Source: Kingdonia uniflora (taxonomy: Eukaryota; Streptophyta; Magnoliopsida; Ranunculales; Circaeasteraceae). Taken from it: a stretch of 64,000 nt of DNA. The stretch covers positions 2,232,001-2,296,000 of the forward strand of contig JACGCM010001161.1 in assembly GCA_014058105.1 (NCBI GenBank). Reading direction: 5' to 3'. The notes below the pieces were generated by a model. The model worked only from the letters and a program-made list of their open reading frames with translations, was not told where the DNA came from and did no database searches. Each line of letters begins with the position of its first letter. Position 1 is the first letter of the stretch. This document shows positions 36,182 to 48,341 of this stretch, piece after piece. A program made the translations under genes and the position numbers.

Positions 36182-36316
36182 TAAACTAGGTAAATCATCT
36201 TTAATTTCCTCATTGCTGAAACGTAATCCTATATTTATTTAGATCTATTCAGATTTGAGTTCTTTTTTCGTAATTTTGATATTTGTGCTAGTAATCAGTT
36301 TTTCCCCCAACAATGT

Positions 36317-36472
36317 GTCGGCTGCCCCAAGGACTGGATGAAAGCCGAGAGATTGCCGGTGGAATACTTAAGAGATATCAAATCGTTTATTAAATTCGCA
36401 AAAGTTACATTAAGGGATGATTGGTATTCGTGTCCTTCTGTCAAGTGTTATCGTGATTGTTGCAGCATTTAA
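36317..36472 (+). pseudogene. CACTA transposon fragment (transposase-associated domain)
   Basis: One open frame reads DWMKAERLPVEYLRDIKSF then KFAKVTLRDDWYSCPSVKCY before a stop. This matches the plant Transpos_assoc domain of En/Spm-type elements (DW-M...R-S-EY...G...F--FA...CPC--C), with the second Cys of CPC changed to Ser. About 150 bp further on, the frame is no longer coherent. It starts 120 bp after the LINE target duplication. Confidence 0.65.
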
Positions 36473-37064
36473 TCGTAAAGAGAAAAGACCAATCATGACA
36501 CTAGATGGTCTTGGAATGATGACCACATAGAGACTAGTGGGAAATCAAGTAATGGCGATCAAGATGTACCCGGAATGATTGGTTTGGAGGATGACACGGT
36601 AGGGGCTCTTTAGATGCACGGATGAAGCTGGGTCTCATGAAGAGTTAAAAGTTGGTTATGAACAAGGTGACCCCCATGCCATGAGGAGATATCGTCTAAT
36701 TTCTAAATCACATAGAGATCAAATTCACGAGGCTGCCAGCTCTGTGTTTCTCGGGAAGCTTTATCATTTTCAAATCATCTCAGAGATGAACTTCATAATG
36801 AGAGAAACGTATGCGCTCAACTCCTGAGGGTGAGGGGGATCATGATTATTTAAAAGACCAACTAAGTCTCAAAGGCAATTTTCTTCTGATCAGAACACAT
36901 TAGATGTAAGTTAACCTTTCTTAGTGGTTGAACGTTATCAAGAAAATAATAATGTTTCCTTGCAATCACTTACTGTAGCAATCACCACCAGTAGCAATCA
37001 CAGAAGTTCCTTACGGGTTCTTTTAGTGTAGCAATCACCACCAGTAGCAGTAGCATTATCTGCT

Positions 37065-37290
37065 AAGGAACGGCCTTGTGAGTTACTATCATGTACTGAC
37101 ACTAATGTTGTCGCCAGTGGGAGGGCCGTTATAGGAGGTTGAGGTGCCAAATTGTACAATGTCATCATTGACAATCTGATCTACAATGTGAAGCTTGATT
37201 CAGCATTCATTGTCAGCATTCAAGAATGCAAAACTTGGGACAACAGTTGTGTGGCCCAAATTTTTGACGCGCTTCTTGCAATAATATGGT
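37065..37290 (+). pseudogene. CACTA-associated protein fragment (Transposase_24/DUF-like)
   Basis: One frame with a single TGA reads CELLSCTDTNVVASGRAV, stop, GAKLYNVIIDNLIYNVKLDS. The pattern CELL-----VVA-GR...LHNVPL recalls a domain in plant En/Spm-type proteins. It lies in the same orientation as the fragment at 36317, so both may be parts of one decayed element. A 23-bp repeat tgtagcaatcaccaccagta recurs just upstream (36975 and 37027). Confidence 0.4.
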
Positions 37291-39594
37291 ACTCTTATCT
37301 TCTTATCCTATTTTCTTGATTTTATTTTGTGGATTATTTGATCACATTTACTTTACTTATTTTTGTTGCATGGTGATAGATCTGAAGTAACTTCTGAATT
37401 TGTTTCATGTAAAAGTTTGAAGTTTGTATGTAAATTGAATCACAATCTTTCTTCATGTTTCGCAGGTGGTGGTGCACTCGCCTAACAGCAACAGTGCTTG
37501 CAGGCATAACAGATTTTCTTTTGTTTACTTTTGTTAATTGTTATGAACTAGTACCCGTGACCAAGTCATGGTGAATACATTGACGCGCCTTTGGCGCTAC
37601 ATTTTGTGATCGCATAAAAATTATGATGATATATGCCAATTTGAGCTTCGTTTAAACTTCACCATGTGCAATTTGCTGTATTTTCACCTGTAATGTCACT
37701 CTGTTAACGAAAGCAATCAAGGAACAATGAACATTTTCTCTACAATGTGAAGAACAACAATCATGGAAATGTTTGTCAAAAAATGGTAGTTAATCGGTTA
37801 ATTTATAGAATTATATCTTTTGATGGCGAGGTGAAGTAGAAAACAACTATGTAAAGCTGCATTTGTCTTAGCTAATCCTACAATTTAAGAAATGAAAAAC
37901 TTCTCCTTTGCAAATTAAAACGTTAAATCGATACCATGACCATTTAAATTTAGAACTAAGATTAATCCATTTGCAATACAAACCAAGCTTCACTATGTGA
38001 AGTCTATATAATTTTATGATCTCTATGTAATCTCGACAAACATATGTTATTACATTTTGAATATAAAATAGTAATTGCACTCCAAATATTCAATAATTCC
38101 CCACTAATATTTCCCGTGGGCTTGCTATTTCAACATTCGAAGGCATAATAATCTTTGCACAAAATAGTCTATCGTAAAATTTGGTACCACGAGCACTTAG
38201 TCTTACCACCAATTAGTCCAACCATTCTATTATCACTACACATTCAGAGTTCCCATCAATAATAATCATATTCATCTTGACCGGTAATACGGTAATTCTG
38301 CCATAACATCAACTGGATCAATGCCTCCCATCCTGGAATCACCCAAAATTTCACATACAACTTGTAAATATGGATCGCTCTTAGAATTTTGAAATTCTCC
38401 CTAAATCTCCACATTCCCTGTGTAAGTCAAACAAAGTATTTATTAGTATTATGTCAATGCTCTACCTTGTTTTTTCTATGTAAGCACTACTTAATTTTGA
38501 TGTATCAAATGCCCCTACTTCTACATAAAGAGAAAATTAGTTATCAACTCCACTTACATCGTTTGGATATTCATCCAAATTCCTCCTGCAAAATCTTCTT
38601 TAGAGCAATATATTCAAGGCCATTTCATATCCAATGCATTCTAATGATGATATACTTTTATACCAAGGTGTTGATGCCAAAATTTCATCCCTGCAATAAA
38701 ACAAAATAAAAAATTATATAATGTTGCATCAGACATCTTATAGACCCATGGAAAAACAAACATTTGATAAAGTGAGAAATTTGACCTATGACAACTACAC
38801 CAAACATGATAGATTGAAGTTTGGACACTGTACATAGTTTACTATATAAATTATGCATTGATAAAATGGATTACAACACTTATTATAATAGTTTTATTTT
38901 GTATTACAAATACAATAAAGTAACCTAGCATTACCAAAAAAAAAAAACTTACAATAAACTGCAGTGTACCTGGATATGTTATTTACTGCTTCAGCTACTC
39001 CAATTAGGTAAAATAGAATTGGTTGCAAAACAACCAAAGGTATCTTCAACTAAGAACTCATGTCTTTTCTTGTGAATAATTTGGCTATCTTGAATAGTGT
39101 GATAAACTATAAAATGAGGTATTTAGTAAATAAACCAAATGAACTGCAATATAATGTATTTTGTCCTCGTAATCAACTATATAACGTTATAGTTCGTTCA
39201 TTGATAAAATGGATTGTACTTGGTGTCTTAGGTATCTTCAACTAAGAACAGTGTGGTATGTTTGCTAAGAACTGTGTGGTCTGTTGAATAATTTGGCCAT
39301 ACTGACTAAAATTCAACTGAGAGAATGGGTTCATCAAGGGGAGAGGAGAGGAATAGGAGGCAAACAAAAGTTCAGGGCTGATAGCTCCATGAGCAGCAGG
39401 TAGTGCTCAATAAGTGATGTTATGTGCTTTCCCTCGTGGCTTTACCAGATGGTTGGCTTTGGGATAAAGGAGAAACCTAGACAGAATTAAGAGTTTAGCT
39501 GCCAATATGCACATCATAATCCTAGGTGAATTTTGTGAAGGGAGATCGACAGGGTTTGATATTTGGCCACCACGCTAGAATTTTTATGTGCAAG
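37291..39594. other. Intergenic, no gene recognised
   Basis: AT-rich. The small frames at 37868-38835 and 39060-39245 show no domain. Short local duplications such as ctaagaac-gtgtggt at 39243-39283 are present. Nothing functional is supported. Confidence 0.55.
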
Positions 39595-40191
39595 TGATAG
39601 ACCGTATCAAATCGGGTGTTATAGTATAAAAGAGGGTTATCGTTCTTAAGGGATGCATAAATCAAAATCACAATTCTATTATCAAATTAAGTAAAAAGGA
39701 ATTGTAAAAAGAATTTATAATTGATAAATAACAACTTACATTGATTTCCCAAGATTCTCCAATAAAATATAATTCTCTCTGGAAGAATACAAAATTAAAG
39801 CTACGGTGGTTTCCCCATAGAGAAAAGATGACTTCATGTTCTTTTCAACTCTCCCTCTCTTTAACATAACTAAAGTCTTCATCTCCCTCAACCACTCCTG
39901 ATTTTGTGGAGATATTTTAGCACATCTTGACTACTAAGTCTTCTACAAACTCTTGACAACTAATCATCTCCAGCAGCTTTTGACAACTGGTCATCTCCAG
40001 CAGCTCATGACAACTGGTCATCTCCAACAGCTTTTTAGCTTGTAAACGTTGGGCTTTAAGAAAGGCTTGGTCACAAATGTCTTGTTACCTACAATAGTCA
40101 AACATACTTCAATTAGGCTCAATAAAACAATTAATATGGTTCTAGATTATGTTAATGTAATGGCAAAAATAAGCATTTTTCATGCTTATCA
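39595..40191 (-). repeat. LTR of a minus-strand gypsy element (3' LTR)
   Basis: The segment begins TGATAGACC and ends GCTTATCA, giving inverted TGATA ends, and is followed at 40192-40204 by aataccccccaaac-like sequence, the complement of a purine tract. This places a 3' LTR left of the gypsy remnant at 41.6-43.9 kb. A partner LTR with the same ends was not found to the right. Confidence 0.55.
39955..40033. repeat. Three tandem units of about 28 bp
   Basis: The unit tgacaactggtcatctccag occurs three times in a row with small changes, inside the putative LTR. It may be a promoter-region minisatellite; no role can be shown. Confidence 0.7.
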
Positions 40192-41640
40192 AATACCCCC
40201 AAACTAACATATTGCTAGTCCCTTAGCAAAAGAAAAGAAAACTAAACTCTTTCGTGGGTTCTTACGATTGTATTTAGCGTATGCAACAAGTCTTTCAACC
40301 TATAGGTTACCCCTATATGACAATTTGTGTCTTGTGAGGGTTTTCAGTGAATATACCCACAAAATTCTATCACAGACTTATAATTATTGCTCCTGGTATC
40401 TCTGAAAATGGATTGAATTCATCTCAAAGATATAACACTTAAACAAGGGTTAACCATTAGATATGTTTAGAATTTATCAAGTCAATTTTACTACCATTAG
40501 ATTAGATCAAGTTTCAAAATTTCATTTTTTTGTGTAGTGAATTTAGTTTATGGAATCAAGGTGTTTGATAATTCTTCCAAATAACCTTAGCCTTATCTTG
40601 AGTATGGTAAAAGAAATCGAGAAGTTTGTTCGACAAGTGCCCTAGTTTGTTCGCTCTCTTTTATTGATATTTCAAGGAAAATATATATCCACACAAGCTT
40701 TTCAAGGTAAGACGTTGCATTTGAGTTTTCATTTGCTCTTTTTATACTTGCAACTTTTCCTCCTTCACATAGTTCTCAACTATACTTGTAGAGATACATT
40801 TTTTTACTTTTTTTTTGGTCTCTTACTTTCACATTAATTCAAGGCTTGCCTCGAGATTGGTAAAAATTATTCCTCTTTCAATTCTAATCTTGCGAGGGGA
40901 CTTGAATTGTGAATGTCTTTTTTTTTTTTTTTTTTTGTACGTGTATGTCAGCTTCGTGAAGAAGCCAATAGCTTGTGAAAATACATACAAACCTTTAATA
41001 TGAATTTATGAGAAACAAAATTTTTCTTGGTAATTGTCTCCCTCGTTACAGATTATTCCTAACCCAAACTGTTGATTAATCAAAAGGTGATAGTTAGTTT
41101 TAACAAAATCTTGATAACATAACTACGTGAAGTACAATTATAAGGGTGATTTTCTTCTGAAACACATCTAATAGGATGGTAGTACCAAAAACTTAAAAAT
41201 TATTAATGCACTAACAATTTACGGTTTAAAATAAACCATAACCTTATAATTTTATCCCAAGTGCAACTCTATGATTTTAAGAATGTCCAAAGATCAGAGT
41301 ATACAAAAGATGTGTCTACAATACAAGAATGTTCTAGAATAATAACTTTTCTTAGAAAAAGTTATGAAAATCTTATTTACCCCCTACCCTCAAACTGAAT
41401 CTGCATGTGTGCCCACATTTGCCAAAAATGAAAAAAACAGGAGAAAATCTAAAAATATTACCAAAACCTGAAAAGGGTTGCCTCCTACAAGCGCTAAGTT
41501 TAACATCTTCACCCAGACTCACAAGATATTCTCAAAAGTACTATTCACAAGACTCTGGATCATATTGCACTCGAGTAGTTCAGAAGTAGAAGGGGAATGC
41601 GACGCATTAAAGATATTTAATTCTACTATCATATTCTCGA
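40192..41640 (-). other. 3' non-coding part of the gypsy remnant
   Basis: No reverse transcriptase, RNase H or integrase was found here although they would be expected between protease and 3' LTR. A second purine-rich complement (taccccctaccctcaaactg, near 41378-41398) is present. Most of pol appears deleted. Confidence 0.5.
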
Positions 41641-43880
41641 TGGTTAACTATATAATTCCATTTCGGCAGTTGATTACTGCATTAGTTATTGCCAAAAAGG
41701 GGCAACCAAGAATCACATGGATATTGTCCTCAGGGTTTTCCACTGGCTCAGTATCTAACATAACAAAGTCTAATGGATAAGCAAACTGCTCAATCTGGAT
41801 CAACACATCTTCAACTACACCCCTAGGAGTCCTAATAGATCGGTTAACTAGCTGTAGTGTCCTATTTGTGGGCTTAAGTACTCCGATATCCAAATGCTCA
41901 TAAACAAAGTAAGGAATGAGGTTCACAGCGGCACCTAAATCAATAGAGCTCTTCCTATCTTACGGGTCCCAATCGAACATAAAATTGTAGGGCATCCCGG
42001 ATCTTTGTACTTAGGAAGAGATTTACGCAAAAGGACATAACTAACATGTGCATCAAAAGAATAGGCGTATCACTCTCGTGAACATGAAAAACCTTTTTCG
42101 GGACATGTATATGCCATTTTAAGGTGTAAAGATCTTTGAAGAATTTTGCGTAATTAGGAATATGCCTTATGGCCATAAGAACAGAAATGTTAATCACACA
42201 ATGGTTAAAAATCCCTAAAATCTCCTTATAGGCATTGCCTTTCTTAGCGAGAGTTAACCGCTAAGGAAATGGAGCCAGCGGCTAAACATGTGCTTTCGCG
42301 GTTTCTTCTTCTCTCACAGGTTCTTTTATGGGTTTACTTTGAATTTTCAGCTTGGGTTCCTTAGGCATTTTTACTAGATTATCAACTGTTGTACCACTCC
42401 TAAGAGAAATGATGGCATTAACTCCATCACGATCGGAAGATCTAGGATGTTTAGTATTTCCTTTAGGATTAGCTTGAGTTTGATTGGGGAATGTTCATTT
42501 GTCTCTCGTGCTTATCTCTGTTGCCATTTGGCCTATTTGTCCCTCAAGTTTGGCAACAGACGACTGGGTTACTTACATAAATGCCTTTAGAGTATCTTCT
42601 AAGGACGTGGTAGGAGTAGGCAGATTCTTATTCTGCGGAGGAACATAAGGCACATTAAGGGGAACTTGGTATGACGAATTTTGTTACCACGAGGAATTAG
42701 ACTGGTGATAGTTCACTTGGTTGTGCGGTTGATAAGGAGCGCTACCAGAAGAACCTCCTTGGTAATTTCTACTTCCCCAAGAATTGGTGTTGTTAGAATT
42801 ATTATTCCATCCACTATTGAAAGGTTGGCTATTGGGACTTTGATACATGGCATTGGCTTGGTCTTTCCTACCCTCTTTTAAACTAAGCATGTCAGGGCAA
42901 TCTTGGACAAGATGGTCCGAACTTTCAAAAATCATACAAAGTGGCATCGCCACATGGTTAACAGAAGAAGTGGTAGGGAGTTGCTCCCTTTTCCCGATCT
43001 CTAAGTTCTCAATTTTATTAAGAATAGTTCTAAAAGTAGCAGACTCTGAATTAGAGTCCACTTGGTACACATTTACACTGGGACAAGGTCTTTCATCTCT
43101 CATAGTTTTCCATTAGTAGGTCTTATCAGCTACATCATTTAAAAATTTCTAAGCTTCAGTGTCAATTTTCTCATCAAATGTACCAGCGCAAATAGACTGA
43201 ATACGAGCTCTAGTGTCATAATCTAAACCTTCATAGAGAGTTTGAACTATATCAATCAATTGAATCCCGCGATGTGGGCATCCTTGCTCTAGATCCCTTA
43301 ACCTTTGTAGGTAGTCATATAATGACTCTCCTTGATTTTGCGTGAAGCTATAGATACTTTGTCGTATCTTAGCAGTTCTATGGTTAAGGAAATATTTTTT
43401 CAAAAATTACTTAACGAGCTGTTCAAACTTGTTTACAGATTTCTCCTCAAGAGTGTACAACCAATCGCGTGCATTTCTCATAAGAGAAAAAGGGAACACA
43501 TGTAATTTGAGAGAATCCTCTATAATACGTTCAAAGTTTAAAATAAACATATGATCCCTAAAGTCCCTAAGATGGTTATGAGGGTTTTCAGTGGGACTAC
43601 CATGAAATTTGGGAAGCATAGACAAGAATCTCGGTTTTAAGTCAAAGTTTCCTATATTTCTAAGAATCACAATACACGAAGGTTTACTCACAATTGTAGG
43701 ATGCATTCGATTGCGGAGAGTGATTCTCTCCGCAGTAGCAAGTTCGGGACCGTTCCTAGGAATAGCAGGTTCGGGACCATTAGTCCCATCAGTCTGACTC
43801 ATATTGATTCTAACAGTGTTCTTTGTCCGAGCTTGGGTGTTACCCCAATTTAACATACAACTTAATCAATATATGTGAAC
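41641..43880 (-). pseudogene. Athila-like Ty3-gypsy gag and protease remnant
   Basis: Minus strand: gag start at about 43856 with FLSMLPKFHGSPTENPHNHL and FPFSLMRNARDWLYTLE (retrotransposon gag core, 43856-43407), continuing in another frame LYDYLQRLRDLEQGCPHRGI (43403-43149). A degraded knuckle region with Asn/Ser-rich text follows (43103-42684). The aspartic protease region is at 41926-41648 (MNLIPYFVYEHLDIG, GVVEDVLIQIEQFAYPLDFV, VILGCPFLAITNAVINCRNG). The protease style is that of Athila/Tat-lineage elements. Stops and shifts separate the blocks and the RT is missing, so it is non-functional. Confidence 0.8.
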
Positions 43881-46800
43881 ACACTTAAAGACCTAAGAAT
43901 TATGCAAACACTCGAGAAAGTTTTACTGGTCTTTTTTTTAGGTTAAGTTGTGAACCCGGTCTCAGGGTTCAATGCCCCTACTTTTAACAGTAGATCGTTT
44001 CGCACTTGAGTTATTTTTACTCGCTTTGGCAATAGCTCACATGCTATCTAGTCACCTAGATGCACCTATGCTGGAAGGCGGGGCAAACTACTTAGAGTCA
44101 CCTATCCAAACTAGCTATGCCAAGGAACGTACGTCCTCCAGCAAACGTAGCCACTTATCAGGTTTTCCTTTTGAGCGCGTTGCTCCAGGTCCGAGCGAAG
44201 CCTTTTGATTAACTATGTTTTTTATGGCTTCTTATCTGAAAATCTTTTAAAGTGGTCGGGGCTGTCAATACCAAAAATATTAAAAACAGAGTGATGAACT
44301 CCCAGGTTCCTAATGCGTGGGCACGCACGGGTGATGAAATCCTATTTTGATTTACCCTTATCTAGGCGTTGTTGTAAAAATTAAATATTTTATCAATCAA
44401 ACAATAGTTACACAGGATGTACCGCGACAGGGAGGGTGCAGTGAAAAGATGATTACATACATGGCGGCCTTTTTAGGGGCACGTTTGGTTACCCTGGTGA
44501 AACCGTTGGGAAGGCCCACTTAGGATCATTTGCGAAGTACGCGTTGAAACAATTTCTGGCCTGAGTAGGGGTTCCGAAGTTGTACCTACAGCAGAGTATA
44601 ATTTCCTTACCTTACAGAGCGTCACTCATTAAAACTTTACATAAATATTTTCTCAATTCTTACAATGCTAAAAAATTTAAACAATTAGAAGTCTTCTTAG
44701 CTTTGGCGCTTTTCTTTGATGTTGGCTTTGTGCTTTTCTTTAATCAACCATGTCCATCTCCTTCAATAACTTGAAAAATAGTACTTATGTATGTCTGTTC
44801 GTGAACCAAGTATGTAGCATAAATGCTCCCCAACTGTCTTTGATCGAGCAAAAGATACCGTCGTTCCCACTGGAATACATAGGTAGATCTTTTAAACCAC
44901 AGTTGGTTAATCAGAATTGTTCTTAGCCAGAACAAACTCTATGATACTGGTAGATACGAACAAAGTTATACAAAAGAAAACTGTATAACAACGAAAATGA
45001 TAAATAACAACCCCTGATCCAATTACAAAACAACACAAGATTCAAGCTTTAACTCACAGTTTACTAAAATTAATCCAAAAATAGAAACTCATAAATAAAA
45101 TAAACTACTATAGCAGCAAGAGAAAGAACAGTAAATTACTGTGGCAGCAGATTAAACAAAGTAAAAACTCAGATATTGTGATACGATTTACCCGCCAAAA
45201 ATACAATCAGTCTTCAAGCTTCAAAGATTCAGCAATAATTTGGGAGGCAAATCAACAGCTGCAAGTACTCACGATTCTTAGTCACCAAGTTAAAAAATTT
45301 CTGCAATATGGGTACACAAAATGTCAAATAAATTTAGAGAAACAGCTCAGGAAAATGTGAAATGAAGAAAAAAAAAATAGAATAAAAGTCTCAAAAAGAA
45401 CATAAAATAGACTTTTGTTTTTAAGCAGAACTTAAGCCTTCCAGAAGAAACTAACTGTCTGAGTCGGTAAAAGAAATCTGCGGCAGGCATGAAAGACGGC
45501 AGAATGGAATCCATTTGGGTTGTCTTCGTGAGTGCGTAAAACCACCCAAACTTGTAAAATAAGTACCTCAGAGAGAACGATTCTCAAGCACACTTAAACA
45601 TACACTAAATTAGTTAAGAATGACCGAGAGAGGAACTGGTTATGGAGAGTGTGGCACAAATAGATCATAAACTTGTTTGCCGCGATCAGAAGTGGAGAGA
45701 ATTAACTTCAATTTCAGAACTTCAATCACAGAACCCTTTAATCACAGAACTACAATCAGAAAACCATCCAATTGTGCAATAATTAAGGCCAATTCAGATA
45801 TCCCCAATTACGCCCAATTCAGAATCTTCACTTGCAAACAACAAAGCCCTAATTTTTGCAGATTGGGTATCTCAAATCCCATAATTTTTAGCAAAAATGA
45901 ACCCAAATCGTGAACTCCAACCACAGAGACAGAGATAGAGGCAGAGAGAAAAAACTATTAGGAGATGCAAATATTGAAGAAATTTTTCACTGTAAAAACT
46001 GAAACCAAAGGCGAATTTAAAATCCAATTGATGAATCACAACAAAATCCTCTCGTAATTGGGCAACAGTAAAAATCAGGGTTTAAAAAGAGAAGCTTAAA
46101 ACCCCCAAATCAGATATATTTTAGAGGGAATAAATCAAAGGGAACAAATCAGAGGAAAAAGAAGCTTAAATCCCCCAAATTAGAGCTTAAAATCCCCAAA
46201 TCATCGATTAAAACCCCCAAATCAAAGGGAGGTTTTAGAAAGATCTTGTAAACCCAGCGCAAACGTGATTGCTTAGAGAAACTGTGAAAGAGAGGCCAGT
46301 GTTTTGAGAGAGAAAGAGAGAGGGTTGTTTTGATGGAGAGAGAGTCGGTTTTGGGAGAGAGAGAGATGAGAGTTGGAATATGTTTTTAAGAGAGAGAGAG
46401 ACGTGTGGGAGTTGTTACTTTGTTTTGGAGTTGCAAGCAACTTTAACGCTTGGTAACAACTTTAACACCGCCTTTTCATTATCACTGGCCTCGCCTGACA
46501 TCACTTTAACATGCAAACAACACAAAAGCAAATACCTCAAGCGCAACAAAATAGAAGCAAAATCGGTAATAAAAACAACGAAAAACTTTCAAACGAAACA
46601 ATAATTTAATAGCATAAATACGATGGCTCGACATGCCGATGATGTTCCATTCAATCCGGTGTATTTTGGGTTTTCGCTACATGGTGAGATAGATTTCTGC
46701 CAAACAAATGGTTGTATGCAGCTACTGATTTGGTCATCTATCTAACCCATCAATAGTTAGCCAAAATAAAAACCCTACATTTTCCTTCACTACTACTAAT

Positions 46801-46980
46801 ACTACTTACTACAACAGAGTGAAAGCGAGAGAGAATGAACGGTGACAGAGACAAAGTCAAACGTTTTCAAAGGTCTTTCTCTCTTTATTTATATCTTTAA
46901 TGATTATCTATTAATGACTCTATTAATAACTACACGCATATAACAATGTATCCAACAGTGGGAAAATGTGGGGCACTACA
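43881..46980 (-). other. Probable 5' leader and LTR material of the gypsy remnant
   Basis: No protein recognised. The gag leader lies next to 43880. GA-rich runs occur at 46290-46400. The stretch ends GGGCACTACA at 46980, directly before LINE sequence; its complement TGTAGTGCCCC resembles an LTR start and resembles the TGTAGCGCCCC end of the solo LTR at 63184. The boundary to the gypsy leader and the other LTR end were not resolved. Confidence 0.35.
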
Positions 46981-47646
46981 AAGCCAAAGAAAAAACCTTA
47001 CCAAACTGCCCTTCAGATCAATCTTGTACTTTGGTGCTATAATGTAGTTTTTGATCCACTCTATTAACTCATTAGGAAACTTCGTGTTGTATAGAATCTT
47101 CAAAAGTTATCCTATTTCACTATATCAACTGCCTTATGTAGCTCTATCTTTAATTACATTTCTGAAGTACCATTCTTTCTGTCCATTCCTCTAGCCAACT
47201 CATGAGCAGGCAGTATGTTATCTTGTGTGTATCTTCCCTTTACAAATGCAGAATGGCTTTGATCTATTATTCTTCCCATTATTGATCTCATCATCAATGC
47301 CAATAGTTTAATATAATTGTAGATGACATTGCGGAATGAAATTGGTCTATATTCTGAGATGGAATTAGGGGTTATTAACCTTTGGAATCAGCTTTTATTA
47401 CTGTAATGTTAATCTCTTTAAGGATTATAGATGACCTTTTGAATTCTTTATTTGCCTTTACAACATCTGCACCCAATATCTTCTTACAATGTTATAGAAC
47501 CTTGTTGTGTAGCCATCTATACCTGGAACCCAGTCTTCCTTTTCATTGTGAATCATCAGTTATATTTATCTCTTGTTAGACTGCTTTGTTGTTCCTCTAT
47601 AAGAGTAAGATCTTTCTTTTATGGCCTTCATGACTACTATCAGTAT
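46981..47646 (-). pseudogene. L1-type LINE reverse transcriptase fragment
   Basis: Minus-strand text, with frame changes: WVPGIDGYTTRFYNIV, then LIPKVNNP, then YRPISF/NVIYKL-like text and HSAFVKGRYTQDNILPAHEL. These are the fingers and early palm blocks of plant L1 RT (KAPGIDG, LIPK, DYRPIS, QSAFV-GR). It is cut at both sides: by the 5' LTR of the Tat-like element at 47647 and by LTR-like sequence at 46980, implying later insertions into a LINE. Confidence 0.75.
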
Positions 47647-48269
47647 TGTAGGGACCTATCCCTCGATCTCACCCAAAGTCAAGCTCACCTAGTTTAAATT
47701 ACCTCTATCTCAGACTCACGCATTTTTAACACATTTCCCCAGTTAACATTCCAAACTACCCCACGAACTGGCTAAGAACGTGGGCTGAACTTAAACTGAA
47801 AAACTTTATCCAGTCAAAGACACCTGTCTTCCATGAACTCGTCAGTTATTCAGTCAACCGCCACTAACCACATTGTTATGAAAACGTGCTCCAGCACGAT
47901 GAAGAGCTGCGGAGAAGGCCTATATAAAGAAAAAGTTCCATAAGAGACAGGAACCAAAAAAATTACACAAGAGATCATTAAGAAACTATCGATTCGAGAT
48001 TCTCAGCAAACATTACAAACTTCTTAGTTACAAGGTTAAAAACATTTCTATATTCAGGGATCACTTTGTAATAAAGATATCCGCCTCAAGCAATAAAGAT
48101 AGTTGGGCAAAAATCATTCACACGAGGTCGTGGTTTTTTACTTATTCAGAGGATTTCCACGCTAAAATCACTTGTTTCATTTCTTACTTCCATTAGAATA
48201 TTGTTACAGGTTCATTGGTGTGATAACAAATTCCAAGCCATTTCGAGCTTACGGAATTTGGCCATTACA
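47647..48269 (+). repeat. 5' LTR of a Tat-type gypsy element
   Basis: Starts TGTAGGGACC and ends GGCCATTACA, immediately followed by the primer-binding site. A TATA-like motif (tatataaag) lies near 47919-47928. The 623-bp length is ordinary. No matching 3' LTR was seen in the window, so the element lost it or diverged. Confidence 0.75.
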
Positions 48270-48288
48270 TTTGGCGCCGTCTGTGGGA
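48270..48288 (+). other. Primer-binding site of the Tat-type element
   Basis: TTGGCGCCGTCTGTGGGA directly after the LTR. TGGCGCCGTCTGTGGG is the usual minus-strand priming site of this plant gypsy group (recalled from family knowledge; the tRNA partner was not checked). Confidence 0.8.
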
Positions 48289-48341
48289 AAGATTGCATTT
48301 CCACGATATCCTAAGGCAATCTTTCACTACAACTTTCAATC

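Noticed and set aside
47382..47697. Plus-strand frames of 65-81 residues
   Set aside because: Shadows of the minus-strand LINE RT; one also crosses into the LTR.
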